In this document: positions 6,912 through 8,995 of the stretch, in pieces
Layout of the letters: the number at the start of each line of letters is the position of its first letter
Numbering within the stretch: the stretch's first letter is position 1
Assembly (NCBI GenBank): GCA_900552605.1
Contig: USAR01000047.1
Coordinates: forward strand, 1 to 8,995
Reading direction: 5' to 3'
From: an uncultured Oscillospiraceae bacterium
Lineage (GTDB): Bacteria; Bacillota; Clostridia; Oscillospirales; Acutalibacteraceae
DNA: 8,995 nucleotides
The notes under the pieces: model-generated
Told to the model about the DNA's origin: nothing
The model's input: only the letters and a program-made list of their open reading frames with translations
Database searches by the model: none
Translations under genes and position numbers: made by a program

Positions 6912-7004
6912 AGAAAAACCGCGGTGTTTTGTTTTTTAAAACGCCTTCGTCCGCGCAGCAACTCCCCGTCTGTGCGGCACTTTACGCTTTTCTGTCTACT
7001 CTGT
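6897..7004 (-). ncRNA. Tetrahydrofolate (THF) riboswitch aptamer
   Basis: The minus-strand RNA matches the THF motif I know: AGAGUAGA near the 5' end, GCGUAAAGUG in the middle, and CGCGGU followed by UUGCAUCC at the 3' end. P1 is ACAG/CUGU (7004-7001 with 6900-6897), and P2 is a perfect ACAGAAAA/UUUUCUGU (6995-6988 with 6917-6910). A small GUUUU/AAAAC hairpin and a CCGC/GCGG stem lie inside. It sits directly before a folT-type transporter, the expected regulon. Confidence 0.88.
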
Positions 7005-7017
7005 TAATGTGGGTATT

Positions 7018-7046
7018 ATTGTACCACAATAAATTTTGTTTTTCAA
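7018..7046 (-). promoter_or_regulatory. Sigma-A type promoter of the folT transcript
   Basis: On the minus strand, TTGAAA (7046-7041), a 17-bp spacer and TACAAT (7023-7018). The predicted start falls a few bases before the riboswitch. The -35 box overlaps the stop codon of the upstream minus-strand gene. TGTGG (7008-7012) and CCACA (7024-7028) form an inverted pair around the -10 box, a possible but unproven operator. Confidence 0.78.
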
Positions 7047-7720
7047 TAGCTTTCTGATGTGTTTTTGTTATTATCATAAAATTTATCCTTAAACAGCTGT
7101 TGATACGGCAAATATCTTGCATACGAAAGGGTGGAGTCGCTTATATCGATAAGCTTAAAAAAGCTGCGCTTGTTGCCAAGCAGACTGCACCATTTATAAG
7201 CGGTATTTTCAACAATAAACAGGCATAGCTCACGATAGGAATGTTCATTTTCAAATATCTTTACCGCGGTTATTCCGCCGAGCTTTTGCTTTCCCTCGTC
7301 TACTTGGCAAAGGTCAGACAGAGCGTTATTTATTTCAACTTCAACACCGCCGCAGTAATCAATAAAAGCGGCGAGTTGTGTTTCTGTAAATGCCACAGCT
7401 TCGTCAAAGCGCTCGTTGCACTGCTTTTCGGCTGCTTTCTTCATTCCGCTTAAGCCGTTTATCTTGTATTCGGAATTATCGTAAAAGAGTCTTTTCACAG
7501 TTGCGGAGCTATTGTTAAAATTTATCGTAACGGCATAAGAAACATTGTTATCGGTATCGCACGCAAGGATTACCGCGGTTTGCTTCTCGGCAGGAGCTGC
7601 CGCCGCTTCCAACTGCTCTTCAGGCAGCGTGGTGAAACAAAAAATCGCCGCAATTGCCGCAGCAACAAGAGTTAAAAGCATTGACAAAGTAAAAATTACC
7701 GCGTTTTTTCCTTTCAGCAC
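7043..7720 (-). CDS. Membrane-anchored degenerate LytR-CpsA-Psr (LCP)-like protein
   Basis: 225 residues, GTG start (7718-7720) with GGAGG (7731-7735) 10 nt upstream. One N-terminal membrane segment (about 8-30) is followed by an extracellular domain. The domain has an LCP-like course: AVILACDTDNNVSYAVTINF (49-68), FIDYCGGVEVEI (119-130) like the family's lvD-x-lGGVeV, and GKQKLGGITAVKIFE (143-157) where typical members have G-x-x-x-L-x-G-x-x-AL-x-Y-x-R. That Arg is replaced by Glu/Asn, and the other phosphate-binding arginines are not evident. Active LCP enzymes attach wall polymers to peptidoglycan; this protein is shorter and probably not a standard ligase. No terminator separates it from folT, so read-through into the folT leader is possible. 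Distant homology is inferred from motif order. Confidence 0.68.
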   Translation of the reverse strand: MLKGKNAVIFTLSMLLTLVAAAIAAIFCFTTLPEEQLEAAAAPAEKQTAVILACDTDNNVSYAVTINFNNSSATVKRLFYDNSEYKINGLSGMKKAAEKQCNERFDEAVAFTETQLAAFIDYCGGVEVEINNALSDLCQVDEGKQKLGGITAVKIFENEHSYRELCLFIVENTAYKWCSLLGNKRSFFKLIDISDSTLSYARYLPYQQLFKDKFYDNNKNTSESY

Positions 7721-7741
7721 AAAAAGCTTACCTCCTATACC

Positions 7742-7770
7742 TTGTATTATTTTTTAAAATATGTTAAAAT
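7742..7770 (+). promoter_or_regulatory. Sigma-A type promoter of trpS
   Basis: TTGTAT (7742-7747), a 17-bp spacer and TAAAAT (7765-7770). The predicted start is near 7777, leaving a leader of about 55 nt. That is too short for a T-box leader. The divergent minus-strand gene starts at 7720; its own promoter could not be placed confidently in this A/T-rich gap. Confidence 0.65.
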
Positions 7771-7831
7771 GTTATTATTTCCCGGTTCAATCAGCTTTAT
7801 GCAAAGAGGTTTAAAAGGAGCAAAATTTAAA

Positions 7832-8854
7832 ATGTGCGAAAATAAACAACTTGAACAAGAAACAAAAAAGAGAGCTTTAAGCCTTGTCCAGCCGAGTGGC
7901 ACGCTTACGCTCGGCAATTACCTAGGCGCTCTTAAAAACTTTGTTTATATGCAAGACAGCGGCGATTTTGACTGTATCTTTGCGGTTGCAGATCTGCACG
8001 CAATAACCGTTAGACAAGAGCCGGCAAAGCTCAGAAAGCAGATTCTTGATACATATGCTTTGTTTTTAAGCATAGGTCTTGACCCGCAAAAGTCAATTAT
8101 TTTTATACAGTCGCACGTTGCGGCACATTCACAGCTCAGCTGGCTTTTAAGCTGTTACACTCAGTTTGGAGAAATGTCGAGAATGACTCAGTTTAAGGAT
8201 AAATCGGCAAAGCACGCAAATAACGTTAACGTGGGGCTGTTTTCATATCCCGTGCTTATGGCGGCGGATATTCTGCTTTATAAGCCCGATTATGTGCCCG
8301 TCGGCGACGACCAGAAGCAGCACGTTGAGATAACTCGTGATATAGCAGGAAGATTTAACGGAATTTACGGCGATGTTTTCAAGATGCCCGAAGCTTATAT
8401 TCCGAAAGTTGGTGCAAGGGTTATGTCGCTTCAGGACCCTTCAAAGAAGATGTCAAAATCCGACGAAAATCCTAATGCTTTTATATCTTTGCTTGATAAA
8501 CCCGAGGATATTGTGCGCAAAATCAACCGTGCCGTAACAGACTCCGAGGCTGTTGTGAAACTCGGTGAGGGCAAGCTCGGCGTTAATAACCTTATAGGTA
8601 TATATTCAACAATAACCGGCAAAACACCCGACGAGGTTGCCGCAGAATTTGATGGCAAAGGTTACGGTGATTTCAAAAAGGCTGTCGGTGAAGCAGTGGT
8701 CGAGGAGCTGCGACCCGTTCGCGAAAACTTTGAGCGTATTCGTTCCGACAAAGCGGAGTTGGAAAGGCTTTATCGCGACGGTGCGGAAAAAGCGGAGCGC
8801 ATTGCAAATCGCACTTTGTTTAAAGCAATGAAGAAGATAGGTTATATTTTATAA
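7832..8854 (+). CDS. trpS: Tryptophan--tRNA ligase
   Basis: 340 residues; charges tRNA-Trp with tryptophan using ATP in the cytoplasm (class I synthetase). PSGTLTLGNYLGAL (21-34) contains the HIGH-equivalent TLGN, and KMSKS is at 206-210 within DPSKKMSKSDENP. SWLLSCYTQFGEM, YPVLMAADILLY and VPVGDDQKQHVE are typical TrpRS stretches. Start chosen at ATG 7832 because AAGGAG (7815-7820) lies 11 nt upstream; the frame stays open further upstream (ATG 7799, TTG 7742) but those overlap the promoter or lack a good site. The N-terminus carries about 14 charged residues before the usual start of the fold. Length is normal and no key motif is missing. A gene resembling holB follows 66 nt later with no terminator between them. 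Confidence 0.96.
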   Translation: MCENKQLEQETKKRALSLVQPSGTLTLGNYLGALKNFVYMQDSGDFDCIFAVADLHAITVRQEPAKLRKQILDTYALFLSIGLDPQKSIIFIQSHVAAHSQLSWLLSCYTQFGEMSRMTQFKDKSAKHANNVNVGLFSYPVLMAADILLYKPDYVPVGDDQKQHVEITRDIAGRFNGIYGDVFKMPEAYIPKVGARVMSLQDPSKKMSKSDENPNAFISLLDKPEDIVRKINRAVTDSEAVVKLGEGKLGVNNLIGIYSTITGKTPDEVAAEFDGKGYGDFKKAVGEAVVEELRPVRENFERIRSDKAELERLYRDGAEKAERIANRTLFKAMKKIGYIL

Positions 8855-8920
8855 TTCTTAAATTTTAAATAGAATCCGGCTAATAACGCTTAAAGGTATT
8901 AAAAAACGGAGGTGTGCTTG

Positions 8921-8995
8921 GTGCTCGAGGGTTTTTACGGCAACGAAAGACTTGTTTTTGCAATTGAAAATATGCTTGAAACAGACCGTATTCCG
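8921..8995 (+). CDS. holB: Probable DNA polymerase III delta' subunit, N-terminal fragment (cut by window end)
   Basis: GTG start at 8921 with CGGAGG (8907-8912) 8 nt upstream; 25 codons are visible before the edge. The translation MLEGFYGNERL...ETDRIP matches the usual opening of clamp-loader delta' and related AAA+ proteins (G-N-E-x-L, then a helix ending R-(I/L)-P/S before HAF and the Walker A loop). The Walker A motif lies outside the window, so another AAA+ ATPase is possible. Same strand as trpS and possibly co-transcribed. Confidence 0.6.
   Translation, partial: MLEGFYGNERLVFAIENMLETDRIP

Noticed and set aside
7742..7831. Longer trpS N-terminus from TTG 7742 or ATG 7799
   Set aside because: The extra residues overlap the promoter and leader and resemble no TrpRS sequence; AAGGAG at 7815-7820 points to 7832.
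7771..7831. T-box riboswitch before trpS
   Set aside because: The leader is only about 55 nt and contains no T-box sequence or terminator.
1..8995. CRISPR array, tRNA or rRNA genes
   Set aside because: No regularly spaced short repeats, cloverleaf patterns or conserved rRNA stretches were seen on either strand.

Overview
The window looks like chromosomal DNA from an anaerobic, low-to-moderate GC Gram-positive of the class Clostridia, probably a gut Ruminococcaceae/Oscillospirales-type lineage. This rests on strong AAGGAG/GGAGG ribosome binding sites, sigma-A type promoters, a folate ECF S component under a THF riboswitch, and a very large secreted multi-domain protein followed by a short 'TPKAEII'-type peptide gene. 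Genus assignment is inference; no rRNA or tRNA gene is present.

Layout. (1) 1-561: C-terminal part of an AraC-family regulator cut by the window edge. (2) 562-992: a long non-coding stretch ending in a near-consensus promoter (866-894) with a palindrome over its -35 box. (3) 993-5447: a 1484-residue secreted protein with a signal peptide, three diverged ~225-residue modules in tandem, an SGNH/GDSL esterase-like domain and C-terminal beta-rich modules. A 58-residue peptide gene (5468-5644) follows 20 nt later and is probably co-transcribed. (4) 5645-6132: an intergenic region with a strong hairpin terminator, a 262-bp element bounded by ~62-bp imperfect terminal inverted repeats, and the terminator of the next minus-strand gene. 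(5) 6133-7046, minus strand: folT, preceded by its own promoter, a THF riboswitch aptamer, an antiterminator/terminator pair and a possible Shine-Dalgarno-sequestering helix. (6) 7043-7720, minus strand: a membrane-anchored, degenerate LytR-CpsA-Psr-like protein. (7) 7742-8995, plus strand: trpS with its own promoter, then the first 25 codons of a gene resembling DNA polymerase III delta' (holB).

How the parts work together. The regulator and secreted esterase may form a substrate-responsive polysaccharide-use locus, but that link is positional only. The folT leader can be read as a complete OFF switch: folate bound means the antiterminator is lost and the terminator forms. trpS/holB-like is housekeeping. 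The most noteworthy items are the short peptide gene beside the secreted protein, the inverted-repeat element, the folT leader, and the triplicated uncharacterised module.
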